From positions 434,001 through 498,000 of the forward strand of contig NZ_NQVN01000001.1 in the NCBI RefSeq assembly GCF_002770725.1: 64,000 nucleotides of DNA, in the 5' to 3' direction. This DNA is from Pleomorphomonas carboxyditropha (GTDB taxonomy: Bacteria; Pseudomonadota; Alphaproteobacteria; Rhizobiales; Pleomorphomonadaceae). The notes beneath the pieces were generated by a model that had not been told where the DNA came from, made no database searches, and saw only the letters and a program-made list of their open reading frames with translations. Numbering within the stretch: the stretch's first letter is position 1; the number at the start of each line of letters is the position of its first letter. The position numbers and the translations under genes were made by a program. Below, one piece after another: positions 53,219 to 62,083 of this stretch.

Positions 53219-54574
53219 ATGAACGTGTTCGGCGCAGCCCCTGTCGACGAGGCGGGGGAAGGCGTGCGTTCGGCCGGTTTCCGGCTTGCCTTGCGCCGGG
53301 CGGCCCTGCTGGTCGCGCTCGCCGCCTCGGCCGCGGCGGCGACTCAGGGCGTTCTGTCGGCGCTGCCGTCCGGCGCCGAAGTGCGGGCCAGCCTTGCCAT
53401 CGACCGCAAGGGTGTTGCCGAGAGCGTGGTCGACACCGCCTTTCTCGATGCGCAGGCCAAGCTGATCGCCTCGCGCGACACGCTGCGCCGGGCGGCGACC
53501 GAGCTCGGCGTCACCGATGCCGCTGCGTTTTCCAAGCCGCCGCTGCAGGCGCGCGTGCTGGCGGCGCTGGGCCTGGGGGGCGCCAGCAAGTTGACGTCGC
53601 CGGAAGAGCGGCTGACCGATGCGCTGGCGGCGCGATTCTCGGCGGCTCCCTCGGGACGCGGCCGGGCGATCGACGTGCGCTTCTCGGCCGACAATGCCGA
53701 TTTCGCCATTCGCTTCGTCGACCGCGTCGTCGCCGACTATCTCGTGCTGCAGGGCACGGACGGCGGCGTCGGCGCGCGGCTGGTGTCGGGCGCGGCGCCG
53801 GTGGAACAGGTGGCGGGCTTCACGCCCTCGGCGGGCGCCGCGCTGGCCGGACTGTCGGTGCTTGCCCTCGGCGGGGTCGCGGCGGCCGCCGGCCGCTGGC
53901 GCCGCCGCGAGATGGCCGAGCCGCCCGAAGAGGCGCCGCTCGCCGTCGGCGCCCTCGAACCCTGCGATCCGATCCCAGCCGACGACGAGGCGCCGCCGCC
54001 GGCCGAGAGCGTCGACTGGCTGCCGGTCGCCGCTCCCGTTCCGCCCGTCGCCCTTCCCGGCGTCGACCTCGCCGGCCGCCGGCGGGTGGCGGTGGCGTGC
54101 TTCGGCGAGGGCGACGAGAACCGTCGGCTCGTCGACGAGCTCGCCCGCGACGGCGGGTTCAGCGGCGCCCGCATCGTCGTCGTCGATGCGAGCCGCCGCG
54201 CCAGCGACCAGCCGGGCCTTGCCGAGCTTCTGGCGGGAGAAGCGGATTTCGCCGACGTCATCCAGCGCAATGCCGCCTCGCGCGCCCACGAGATCGGCGC
54301 CGGCCGCCGGCCGCTGGCGGCGCTCGCCGACGATACGGAAGCGGCGGCGATGCTGCTCGAAGCGCTGGAGCAGACCTACGATCTCGTGCTGATCGACCTC
54401 GGCCGGCTGCGCGCCGATCCGGCTTTCACGCTGTTCGCCCGGCTTGCCGGGCAATTGATGCTGACCGGCGACGCCGATCCCGGCGCCGTCGACACGCTGC
54501 TCGCCGCCCTCGGGCGCAAAGGCGTCACCGGCATCGTGCGCGTGGCCACGACGGCCGGCGACATCGCGGCCTAA
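53219..54574 (+). CDS. Wzz/BY-kinase-like exopolysaccharide protein with lost Walker A
   Basis: A 451-residue protein resembling polysaccharide co-polymerases of the ExoP type. A membrane helix is at about residues 25-42, a periplasmic region follows (RASLAIDRKGVAESVVDTAFLDAQ, typical of Wzz domains), and a second helix at about 185-205. The C-terminal part aligns with BY-kinase domains (LAELLAGEADFADVIQR, YDLVLIDLGRL), but the Walker A position reads FGEGDENRR, lacking the GK[ST] lysine. It is probably not a kinase. Start uncertain: ATG seven codons upstream is also possible. It is convergent with the DUF2842 gene, overlapping by four bases. Confidence 0.8.
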   Translation: MNVFGAAPVDEAGEGVRSAGFRLALRRAALLVALAASAAAATQGVLSALPSGAEVRASLAIDRKGVAESVVDTAFLDAQAKLIASRDTLRRAATELGVTDAAAFSKPPLQARVLAALGLGGASKLTSPEERLTDALAARFSAAPSGRGRAIDVRFSADNADFAIRFVDRVVADYLVLQGTDGGVGARLVSGAAPVEQVAGFTPSAGAALAGLSVLALGGVAAAAGRWRRREMAEPPEEAPLAVGALEPCDPIPADDEAPPPAESVDWLPVAAPVPPVALPGVDLAGRRRVAVACFGEGDENRRLVDELARDGGFSGARIVVVDASRRASDQPGLAELLAGEADFADVIQRNAASRAHEIGAGRRPLAALADDTEAAAMLLEALEQTYDLVLIDLGRLRADPAFTLFARLAGQLMLTGDADPGAVDTLLAALGRKGVTGIVRVATTAGDIAA

Positions 54575-54795
54575 ATCCGATTCTCGACGCGGCGGTCCGG
54601 CTTGGCCATCCAGGCGATCAGCAGGCCGGCCGGCGGCACCCAGAGCAGCCCGGCCGCCACGTAGTAGACGAGCTGCCACCAGAAATTGACGCCGGGCAGC
54701 ACCGCCACGGCGACCACCATGGCGATGAGGGCGTAGACCGGCACGGTGATCACCAGGATGACGGTGCCGATCAGCTTCCTGAGACTTGAGGACAC
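54571..54795 (-). CDS. DUF2842 family small membrane protein
   Basis: A 74-residue protein with two hydrophobic helices (TVILVITVPVYALIAMVVAV and LVYYVAAGLLWVPPAGLLIA) and a charged C-terminus MAKPDRRVENR, the DUF2842 pattern of alphaproteobacteria. Function unknown. The start is GTG preceded by GGAGG at proper spacing. It lies 35 bases after metY on the same strand, so it is probably cotranscribed with it. Confidence 0.82.
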   Translation of the reverse strand: MSSSLRKLIGTVILVITVPVYALIAMVVAVAVLPGVNFWWQLVYYVAAGLLWVPPAGLLIAWMAKPDRRVENRI

Positions 54796-54830
54796 GCGCG
54801 CCTCCGCCGTTCCAGTGGAGCGGATTTGAC

Positions 54831-56117
54831 TCAATCGATGCGGGCGAGCGCCTGCTCGAGGTCGGCGATGATGTCGGCGACGTCCTCGATGCCGATCGAA
54901 AGCCGGACCACGTCCGGCCCGGCGCCGGCCGCCACCTTCTGGATATCGGTGAGCTGCTTGTGGGTGGTCGAGGCGGGATGGATGACCAGCGACCGGGTGT
55001 CGCCGACGTTGGCGAGATGGGAGAACAGCTCCACGCTCTTCACCAGCGTCACGCCGGCTTCGTAGCCGCCCTTCAGGCCGAAGGTGAAGACGGCGCCGGC
55101 GCCCTTGGGCGCGTATTTCTGCTGCAGGCCGTGGTAGCGGTCGCCCGGCAGGCCGGCGTAGGACACCCAGGCCACCTTGGGATGGTCGGACAGGAATTCG
55201 GCCACCGCCTTGGCGTTGTCGGTGTGGCGCTGCATGCGCAGCGGCAGCGTTTCGATGCCCGTCAGGATCTGGAAGGCGTTGAAGGGCGAGATGCAGGGGC
55301 CGAGGTCGCGCAGGCCGAGCGCCCGGCAGGCGACGGCGAAGGCGAAGTTGCCGAAGTTCCGATGGAAGACAAGCCCGTTGTATTCGGGCCGCGGCTCGCA
55401 CAGCATCGGGTAGCGGTTCTCGCGCGACCAGTCGAAGTTGCCGGCGTCGACGATGATGCCGCCGAGCGAATTGCCGTGTCCGGCCAGGAACTTGGTCAGC
55501 GAGTGGACGACGATGTCGGCGCCGTGCTCGATCGGCCGGCAGAGATAGGGGGTGGCCAGCGTGTTGTCGACGATCAGCGGCACGCCGGCCCGCTTGGCCA
55601 CGTGGGCGACGGCGGCGATGTCGGTGATGATGCCGCCGGGGTTGGCGATCGATTCGACGAAGATCGCCTTGGTGCGCGGCGTCACCGCCTTCTCGAAAGA
55701 CGAGGGATCGGCCGGATCGGCCCAGACGACGGTCCAGCCGAAGTTCTTGAAGGCGTTGGCGAACTGGTTGATCGAGCCGCCGTAGAGCTTCTTGGAGGCG
55801 ATGAACTCGTCGCCGGGCTGCAGCAGCGTGTGGAAAACGATCAGCTGCGCCGCGTGGCCGGAGGATACCGCGAGCGCCGCGACGCCGCCTTCGAGGGCGG
55901 CGACGCGCTCCTCCAGCACGCCTTGCGTCGGGTTGGTGAGGCGGCCGTAGATGTTGCCGAAGGCTTCGAGGCCGAACAGCTTGGCCGCCTGGTCGACATC
56001 CTCGAAAACGTAGGACGCGGTCTGGTAGATGGGGGTGATGCGGGCGCCGGTGGTGGGGTCCGGAGCGGCGCCGGCATGGACGGCAAGCGTCGAGAATCCG
56101 GGGGTCTGTTCGGTCAT
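54831..56117 (-). CDS. metY: O-acetylhomoserine sulfhydrylase
   Basis: A 428-residue pyridoxal-phosphate enzyme that makes homocysteine from O-acetylhomoserine and sulfide. Key motifs: FSTLAVHAGAAPDPTTGAR, YGRLTNPTQGVLEERVAALEGG, and the cofactor Lys in SLTKFLAGHGNSLGG. The start with GGGAGAG before ATG was chosen over one seven codons upstream. Family members at this length are MetY rather than the shorter cystathionine synthases. No SAM riboswitch was recognised upstream. Confidence 0.95.
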   Translation of the reverse strand: MTEQTPGFSTLAVHAGAAPDPTTGARITPIYQTASYVFEDVDQAAKLFGLEAFGNIYGRLTNPTQGVLEERVAALEGGVAALAVSSGHAAQLIVFHTLLQPGDEFIASKKLYGGSINQFANAFKNFGWTVVWADPADPSSFEKAVTPRTKAIFVESIANPGGIITDIAAVAHVAKRAGVPLIVDNTLATPYLCRPIEHGADIVVHSLTKFLAGHGNSLGGIIVDAGNFDWSRENRYPMLCEPRPEYNGLVFHRNFGNFAFAVACRALGLRDLGPCISPFNAFQILTGIETLPLRMQRHTDNAKAVAEFLSDHPKVAWVSYAGLPGDRYHGLQQKYAPKGAGAVFTFGLKGGYEAGVTLVKSVELFSHLANVGDTRSLVIHPASTTHKQLTDIQKVAAGAGPDVVRLSIGIEDVADIIADLEQALARID

Positions 56118-56240
56118 CTGTCTCTCCCTCATCGCCACCGGTGCCCTGCCCGATCACGAGCCCTTCGGATCGGCGGATGCCTTGGCCGGCGTTTGGGCCG
56201 ACACCCTAATCCTTCGACCGGCGGCGAGACAAGGGCGGCG

Positions 56241-56777
56241 TCAGCCCCTTTGTCGGCGCTCCGTCAACCGGCCGGCGGCCAGCGCCGCCGCGGCGAGGAG
56301 CGCGCAGAGGAGGGCGCCGATCAGCGAGGGATGCGGCCGGCCGATCATCGCGGCGAGGAAGGCGAGCGGCGGCACGTCGCTTCTGAGGCGCGCCTCTCCG
56401 CTCCGGACGGCGGCCGGGTCGCCCAGCCAGAAGCGTTCGAGAAAATAGAGGCGGGCTTCGCCGATCGGCTGGCCGTCAAACTCCACGCCGAGCAGATGCC
56501 GCCGGCCGTCCGGTCCGTCGCCAAAGGCGCAGCGCAGCCGGCCCGACCGGCTGCCGGCGATGTCGGTCGCCCGGTAGCCGATCTCGAACACGCCGGGCAG
56601 GCTGTCGGAACGCCTGAGGCTGCCGACGACGAGCTCGCCGCTTTCCTCGAGGGCGGGCAGGACGGTCAGGCAAGCGCGGGCATCGCGATAGCCTTCCGTC
56701 AGCCACCAGCCCTCGGCGGCCAAGATCGCGGCGATGGCCGCGGCGACCGCGATCTTGAGGAAACGGGCCGGCCGCAC
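56241..56777 (-). CDS. Hypothetical protein with two membrane helices, downstream of hemB
   Basis: A 178-residue protein beginning with an N-terminal membrane segment (FLKIAVAAAIAAILAAEGWW) and ending with another (LIGALLCALLAAAALAAG). The periplasmic middle of about 110 residues has two Cys (RACLTVL and RLRCAF) and no recognised domain. It starts one base after the hemB stop on the same strand, so it is probably coexpressed. I do not recognise a family. Confidence 0.6.
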   Translation of the reverse strand: MRPARFLKIAVAAAIAAILAAEGWWLTEGYRDARACLTVLPALEESGELVVGSLRRSDSLPGVFEIGYRATDIAGSRSGRLRCAFGDGPDGRRHLLGVEFDGQPIGEARLYFLERFWLGDPAAVRSGEARLRSDVPPLAFLAAMIGRPHPSLIGALLCALLAAAALAAGRLTERRQRG

Positions 56778-56778
56778 G

Positions 56779-57882
<1,104 letters not shown>

Positions 57883-57946
57883 TCATGATTTGATCGATAC
57901 TCCGGCGCAAATTTGAGGCAGCCGGACGGACTGAAAGGAAGATCGG

Positions 57947-58381
57947 ATGGGTGGCAACGGCGACACGCGGCAGTCCGGGGAACTCGATACCGGCCTCCGG
58001 AGCAGGTTCGACGCCCGCCTGACGCTGGTGATCTACGTGCGCTTCCTGTCGGCGGTGTTCCTCGTGGCCGGTCTTTTGCGCTGGGCGACCATTCTCGGCT
58101 TCGGGGTTCCCAGCGGCAATTTCCTCACCCTGTCGTCGCCGGTCATCGTGGCGACGCTGTTTTTCGCCGTCGCCGATCTCGTCGCGGCGGTCGGCCTCTG
58201 GCTGCTCGCCTCGTGGGGCACCGTGGTGTGGATGATCAGCGCGTTGACCGAGACGGCGCTCTACAGCGCCTACAATCCGCAGTTCGGCCGCAACTATCCG
58301 CTGATGATCTTTCACATCGGCACCGTGGCGCTCTACGCCGTGCTGTCGGCTTACTACGAGCGGACGCGCGATCGTCTGTGA
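57947..58381 (+). CDS. DUF6163-like four-helix membrane protein
   Basis: A 144-residue protein with four hydrophobic helices starting at LTLVIYVRFLSAVFLVAGLL and ending LYAVLSAYYERTR. It carries a hydrophilic N-terminus (MGGNGDTRQSGELDTG). Such proteins lie beside ldtR in Hyphomicrobiales; the DUF assignment is from memory and neighbourhood. Function unknown. It precedes ldtR by 302 bases, so separate transcription is likely. Confidence 0.75.
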   Translation: MGGNGDTRQSGELDTGLRSRFDARLTLVIYVRFLSAVFLVAGLLRWATILGFGVPSGNFLTLSSPVIVATLFFAVADLVAAVGLWLLASWGTVVWMISALTETALYSAYNPQFGRNYPLMIFHIGTVALYAVLSAYYERTRDRL

Positions 58382-58683
58382 GGGTCAACAAAGAGTTATT
58401 ACGTAAAATTTGCCAATTCGTCTCAACCGGCTTTCCCGGCCGGAGTCGGATCGATGAAAACTAGGTCGAATTTTGCGGGTTCTCGCTGAAATTCATGGGA
58501 GCGTTGGTCTTTTCGGGGCGTAAAGCCCTGCTTTACCAAAGCGAAGACTCGGGTGGGTTTGGAATCGCGTTAAACTAATATTCAGCTTGCCCCTTAAGCC
58601 GATTTTCAAAGCTCTCGGCTACTGTCGTGATCAAGGCGGACAAAGAGCCGCATCCAAAAAGTACGACAGAGAGGCTTTCCACC
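58382..58683. other. Upstream region of ldtR
   Basis: 302 AT-rich bases. It contains a palindrome GTAAAG-CCCTG-CTTTAC at 58520-58536 and a CCGGCTTTCCCGGCCGG hairpin near 58427. A GTG at 58627 is in frame with ldtR but the ATG at 58684 has the better ribosome-binding site (AGAGAGG). No other gene seen. Confidence 0.5.
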
Positions 58684-59199
58684 ATGGCCAACGCCAAGCG
58701 CGCCTATGATCTTTACGCTACCGAGCCCGAAGAAGAGCAGGGCCTTCAACCGCTCTATCTCGAGGCCCTCCGCCTCGTCGAGCGCCTGCATCGCCGCCTG
58801 CTCGACGTCATCAAGGACGAATTCGACCGTTCGGGCCGCACCGACGTCAACGCCGTTCAGGCGCTGCTGCTGTTCAACATCGGCGACAGCGAGCTGACGG
58901 CCGGCGAGCTCCGGACGCGCGGCTACTACCTGGGTTCCAATGTTTCCTACAATCTCAAGAAGCTGGTTGAGATGGGATACATTCATCACCAGCGTTCGCG
59001 CATGGACCGCCGGTCGGTGCGCGTCAAGCTGACGGACAAGGGCCAGGCGATCGCCGACATCGTCGGCAAGCTCTACAACCGGCACATCATCTCGATCGAG
59101 ACGGTCGGCGGCATCAACCGCGACGACTTCAAGGTGCTCAACAAGTCGCTGCAGCGGCTGGAGCGCTTCTGGACCGACCAGATCCTCTATCGGCTGTAA
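58684..59199 (+). CDS. ldtR: MarR-type transcriptional regulator LdtR
   Basis: A 171-residue winged-helix regulator. The DNA-binding part runs through VNAVQALLLFNIGDSELTAGEL, RGYYLGSNVSYNLKKLVEMGYI (recognition helix) and RSRMDRRSVRVKLTDKGQ (wing). The start motif MANAKRAYDLYATEPEEEQ is the conserved LdtR N-terminus. In Liberibacter asiaticus LdtR regulates the L,D-transpeptidase gene ldtP and osmotic tolerance. The same pair is here, with the transpeptidase downstream on the same strand beyond a 670-base region. Confidence 0.93.
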   Translation: MANAKRAYDLYATEPEEEQGLQPLYLEALRLVERLHRRLLDVIKDEFDRSGRTDVNAVQALLLFNIGDSELTAGELRTRGYYLGSNVSYNLKKLVEMGYIHHQRSRMDRRSVRVKLTDKGQAIADIVGKLYNRHIISIETVGGINRDDFKVLNKSLQRLERFWTDQILYRL

Positions 59200-59357
59200 G
59201 AGCGCTTCCCGAAGCGTTCGCTTATCCAGGCTGCGGCCGCCGTGCGCCAACGGCGGCCGTTCCGCTTTCGGCGGCCGGGGCTTCTCCAGAACGGGCGTCG
59301 GAGGGGAGCGACCTGAAAGATGATGCGTTCAATGTTTTGTGAATAGTCGTCAATCCA

Positions 59358-59373
59358 CTGTCAAATATGACAG
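59358..59373. promoter_or_regulatory. Palindrome CTGTCA-AATA-TGACAG, candidate LdtR operator
   Basis: A perfect 6-base inverted repeat with 4-base spacer, 160 bases after ldtR and about 130 bases before the RNA. MarR-family dimers bind such palindromes, so LdtR is a reasonable candidate, by location only. Confidence 0.4.
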
Positions 59374-59448
59374 GGACAGTTCGAAGAAGACAATATCCGT
59401 AGAAGATGCCCGTCAGGGTGAACGCCGATACATGTCTTTTCTGGTCCA

Positions 59449-59463
59449 TTAACTATTTTTTAA
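59449..59463 (+). promoter_or_regulatory. CtrA-type binding site TTAA-N7-TTAA
   Basis: TTAA-CTATTTT-TTAA matches the consensus exactly, in an AT-rich stretch just upstream of the predicted RNA 5' end (about 30 bases before). Suggests cell-cycle-linked control. Confidence 0.5.
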
Positions 59464-59490
59464 CGTTTTGATGCCAATTGTTAAGTGTAT

Positions 59491-59608
59491 CGAGCATGTC
59501 GGTTGGAATGCTTCCTCCCCTTTCCCGAGACCGGATGCCTCGAACGTCTCAACTCCTCCCGAGACGCACGACTTGGCCCTGGGCGCCCTCTGCGCTCAGG
59601 GCCTTTTC
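59491..59608 (+). ncRNA. Putative anti-Shine-Dalgarno small RNA (suhB/alpha-r14, 'cuckoo' type)
   Basis: Three hairpins in about 118 bases. Hairpin one pairs CGGTT-GGAA (59500-59508) with TTCC...GACCG and exposes CTTCCTCCCC (59511-59520). Hairpin two is a perfect CGTCTC/GAGACG stem (59545-59550 with 59561-59566) exposing AACTCCTCCC. The third is a strong terminator with T4. Two exposed CCTCC loops complementary to ribosome-binding sites are the defining feature of the alphaproteobacterial suhB/alpha-r14 and cuckoo RNA groups; I cannot verify family membership without a covariance search. The 5' end is approximate. Confidence 0.65.
59575..59607 (+). terminator. Strong terminator of the small RNA
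   Basis: GGCCCTG-G-GCGC (59575-59586) pairs with GCGC-T-CAGGGCC (59592-59603), 12 pairs with one G-T, loop of five, then TTTT. It is 376 bases beyond ldtR and before ldtP, so it most likely ends a separate short transcript. Confidence 0.85.
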
Positions 59609-59869
59609 ATGTGCTTTTGCTGCCATGCCGTTTGATCGGGTCTGGCCTGCGCGGCGGCGGAGGGCTGTAGACAGTCCTCGATTTCGCCACGAATTGCCGA
59701 TAAACGGCGAGCCATTGAAGCTGTCGTGCGAATCCGTCGCAGGCGCTTCGTTTACGCGGGAATCCGCCGGAAAGGCTCCGTTAACCAAGGCCGTTGTCCA
59801 TTAGGCCGAGGTTTCAGGCGCCCCTGGCCGTTTTCCCGGCGTCAGAACGGTTCGATCTGGAGTGCGGTC

Positions 59870-61153
59870 GTGAAGGGATCATTTTTGTCGATGGCGGCAA
59901 GCCGCCGCGGGGTGCTCAAGGCTGGCATCGCCGGAGTGACGGCGCTGGCGGCTACCGCCTCGAAGGCTCAAACGCTGCTGGCCCAGACCGAATGGACAGA
60001 AGGGTTCGACGTTTCCGCTCCCGCCGACCTGTCGGGGCAGTCGACCCGGCCGTCGCTCTCCGGCCAGTCGGGTTTCTACACCGAGCAGGCGATCTCCCAG
60101 TATTCCTCCATCGCCATGCAGGGCGGCTGGCCGCAGGTGCCGGCCGGCGGCACGCTGCGGGTCGGTATGGAGAGCCCGACCGTCGCCGCCTTGCGCCAGC
60201 GGCTGATGATCACCGGCGACCTCGACCAGAGCGCCGGCATCTCGACCGCCTATGACACGTTCGTCGACGGCGCCGTCCGCCGCTTCCAGGCCCGCCACGG
60301 CATCATCGCCACCGGCGCGGTCGACGATGCGACGCTGCGCCAGCTCAACGTGCCGGTCGAGACGCGCATCCAGCAGCTTCAGCTCAACCTGATCCGCTTG
60401 CAGACCCTGCCCAATCCGCTCGGCGGCAATAGCGACCGCTACGTGATGGTCAACGTGCCCGGCGCCGAGATCGAGACCATCGACGGCGACACCGTCCATT
60501 CGCGCCATCGCGGCGTGGTCGGCAAGATCGACCGGCAGACGCCGCTGCTCAACACCAAGATCACCGTCATCCGCTTCTTCCCCTATTGGACGGTTCCCAA
60601 GAGCATCATCCTCAAGGATCTGATCCCGCAGATGCAGAAGGACCCGGCCTATCTCGACCGGCAGAAGATCCACGTGTTCGACCCGCGCTCGGGCACCGAG
60701 GTGGCCTGGCAGTCGATCGACTGGCGGACCGACCAGGCGGTCAACTACATGTTCCGCCAGGAGCCGGGCGAACTCAATTCCATGGGCACGGTGAAGATCG
60801 ACTTCCCGTCGCCGGAAGGCGTCTACATGCACGATACGCCGAGTAAGGGCCTGTTCGGCGGCAACGACCGCTTCAATTCCTCGGGTTGCGTGCGCGTGCA
60901 GAACGTCCGCGAATACGTCTACTGGATCCTGAAGAATACGCCCGACTGGCCGAAGGACCGCATCACCGAGGCGCTGACCTCCGGCGAGCGCGTCGACGCG
61001 CCGGTGGCCGATCCGGTGCCGCTCTACTTCCAGTACATCACCGCCTGGGCGACGCCGAACAACACCGTCGAGTTCCGCGACGACATCTACCAGCGCGACG
61101 GCCTCGGTGTGCCGAGCTTGCCCGAGGCGCAGAGCCAGGCACAGGCCGGCTGA
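59870..61153 (+). CDS. L,D-transpeptidase with peptidoglycan-binding domain (LdtP-like), Tat-exported
   Basis: A 427-residue cell-wall enzyme of the YcbB type. The N-terminus has a twin-arginine signal (SRRGVLKAGIAGVTALAATA). A PG_binding_1 domain follows (VAALRQRLMITGDLDQ, AVRRFQARHGIIATGAVDDATL), then the YkuD catalytic part ending in NSSGCVRVQN with the nucleophilic Cys and upstream MHDTPSKGLF His region. A GTG start was chosen after GGAG; an ATG seven codons downstream is possible and keeps the Tat motif. It is the likely target of LdtR and the second L,D-transpeptidase of this window. Confidence 0.92.
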   Translation: MKGSFLSMAASRRGVLKAGIAGVTALAATASKAQTLLAQTEWTEGFDVSAPADLSGQSTRPSLSGQSGFYTEQAISQYSSIAMQGGWPQVPAGGTLRVGMESPTVAALRQRLMITGDLDQSAGISTAYDTFVDGAVRRFQARHGIIATGAVDDATLRQLNVPVETRIQQLQLNLIRLQTLPNPLGGNSDRYVMVNVPGAEIETIDGDTVHSRHRGVVGKIDRQTPLLNTKITVIRFFPYWTVPKSIILKDLIPQMQKDPAYLDRQKIHVFDPRSGTEVAWQSIDWRTDQAVNYMFRQEPGELNSMGTVKIDFPSPEGVYMHDTPSKGLFGGNDRFNSSGCVRVQNVREYVYWILKNTPDWPKDRITEALTSGERVDAPVADPVPLYFQYITAWATPNNTVEFRDDIYQRDGLGVPSLPEAQSQAQAG

Positions 61154-61180
61154 ATTCCGCCGCGTTTCATGCTAGCTTCG

Positions 61181-61210
61181 GCCCGTCCGGTACCACCGGG
61201 CGGGCTTTTT
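61181..61210 (+). terminator. Strong terminator after the LdtP-like gene
   Basis: An 11-pair stem (GCCCGTCCGGT with ACCGGGCGGGC, loop ACC) is followed by TTTTT. It begins 27 bases after the stop codon. Confidence 0.88.
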
Positions 61211-61225
61211 GCTTGAAGGTGCCGC

Positions 61226-61450
61226 ATGGCGGGAGAGCGTGAGGTCTATTTCGAGTTCGTCGCTCTCGGCAACGCCGTGCGCGTCTCGGCCATCTGCTCG
61301 GTCACCGGCGTCGAGGTGCAGGTGATCGGCCCGCTTGGCGCCGCCCGCCACGATCTCGAGCGGCTGGCGCTCAGGAAGCTGGAGCGACGGCTCGCCGACA
61401 CCGATGCGCCGCCGCTGCCCGCCGATGGCCGGGGAGGTTTTTCGGTCTAG
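61226..61450 (+). CDS. Small conserved protein (DUF6898-like)
   Basis: A 74-residue protein: VYFEFVALGNAVRVSAICSVTGVEVQVIGP is followed by a helix RHDLERLALRKLERRLAD. Such short proteins occur next to L,D-transpeptidase and glyA genes in Hyphomicrobiales; the DUF name is from memory and tentative. It begins soon after the terminator, and its stop directly abuts the next gene's ATG, suggesting coexpression. Function unknown. Confidence 0.72.
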   Translation: MAGEREVYFEFVALGNAVRVSAICSVTGVEVQVIGPLGAARHDLERLALRKLERRLADTDAPPLPADGRGGFSV

Positions 61451-61909
61451 ATGCGCCCCGAGCTTGCCGAAACCCTCGCCTTTCTTCACCGTCTCGCCAA
61501 ACGGGCCGGGGTCGCGCCCCTCTTGTTCGGCACGGCCGTTCTCGAGCTCCGGGGCATCGGCGACTTCCGGGCCGGCGATCTCGACGTGATCGTCGATGCG
61601 GACGAGGCAAGGCGGCTGGCGGCGGCGGCCGGCGTCGACCCGGGCGGGGAGAGCGGCAACGACACATTCCGGTCGCTGGTGCATCTTCATCTCGACGGCG
61701 CGCCGCTCGTCATCGACGTGATGGCCGGCATGAGCATTCGCACCGCCGGCGGCTGGAGGCTCTACGAGGTGGAGGAGACGGCGGAGATCGACGTGGGCGG
61801 CAGACGGTTTCGCGCGGCCTCGCTCGCCGACCTCGGGCGATTCTATCGGCTGGCCGCCCGGGCGAAGGACGACGCGAAGATCGCCGCGCTCGACGCCGTA
61901 TCCGCCTGA
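61451..61909 (+). CDS. Nucleotidyltransferase-fold protein
   Basis: A 152-residue protein with features of minimal nucleotidyltransferases: VAPLLFGTAVLELRG with a G[ST]-type start, then GDLDVIVDADEA carrying the Asp-x-Asp metal pair, a third acidic strand LVIDVMAG, and a C-terminal LADLGRFYRLAARAKDDAKIAALDA helix as in AbiEii-like proteins. It starts right after the preceding stop codon. The target is unknown and no antitoxin partner is evident; the preceding 74-residue protein could be a partner but this is speculation. Confidence 0.65.
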   Translation: MRPELAETLAFLHRLAKRAGVAPLLFGTAVLELRGIGDFRAGDLDVIVDADEARRLAAAAGVDPGGESGNDTFRSLVHLHLDGAPLVIDVMAGMSIRTAGGWRLYEVEETAEIDVGGRRFRAASLADLGRFYRLAARAKDDAKIAALDAVSA

Positions 61910-62083
61910 GCCGGCCGCATATTCGATTTAAGCAGGTCTGCCGGCCGCCGGATGGGCGGTCCTCAGGTTGATGGCAACCCCCGCCCGTGATAAGCGACCC
62001 CCGTCACGGGCGCGCGTGGCGCCGGGGCATTTCGTCCCGGTTCGTCCGGCCCAAGAACGTCCCTTGACGGAACGGAAACCCAA

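Larger units (their letters stand above)
59200..59869. other. 670-base region between ldtR and ldtP with regulatory elements
   Basis: No protein-coding frame is supported. In order it contains a palindrome (59358-59373), an exact CtrA-type site (59449-59463), a compact hairpin-rich RNA with terminator (59491-59608), and then about 260 bases of ldtP leader with TTAACC near 59780. See separate entries. Confidence 0.6.

Noticed and set aside
56118-56240. SAM-responsive riboswitch upstream of metY
   Set aside because: Expected in some alphaproteobacteria, but neither SAM-II nor SAH-type conserved segments were recognisable.
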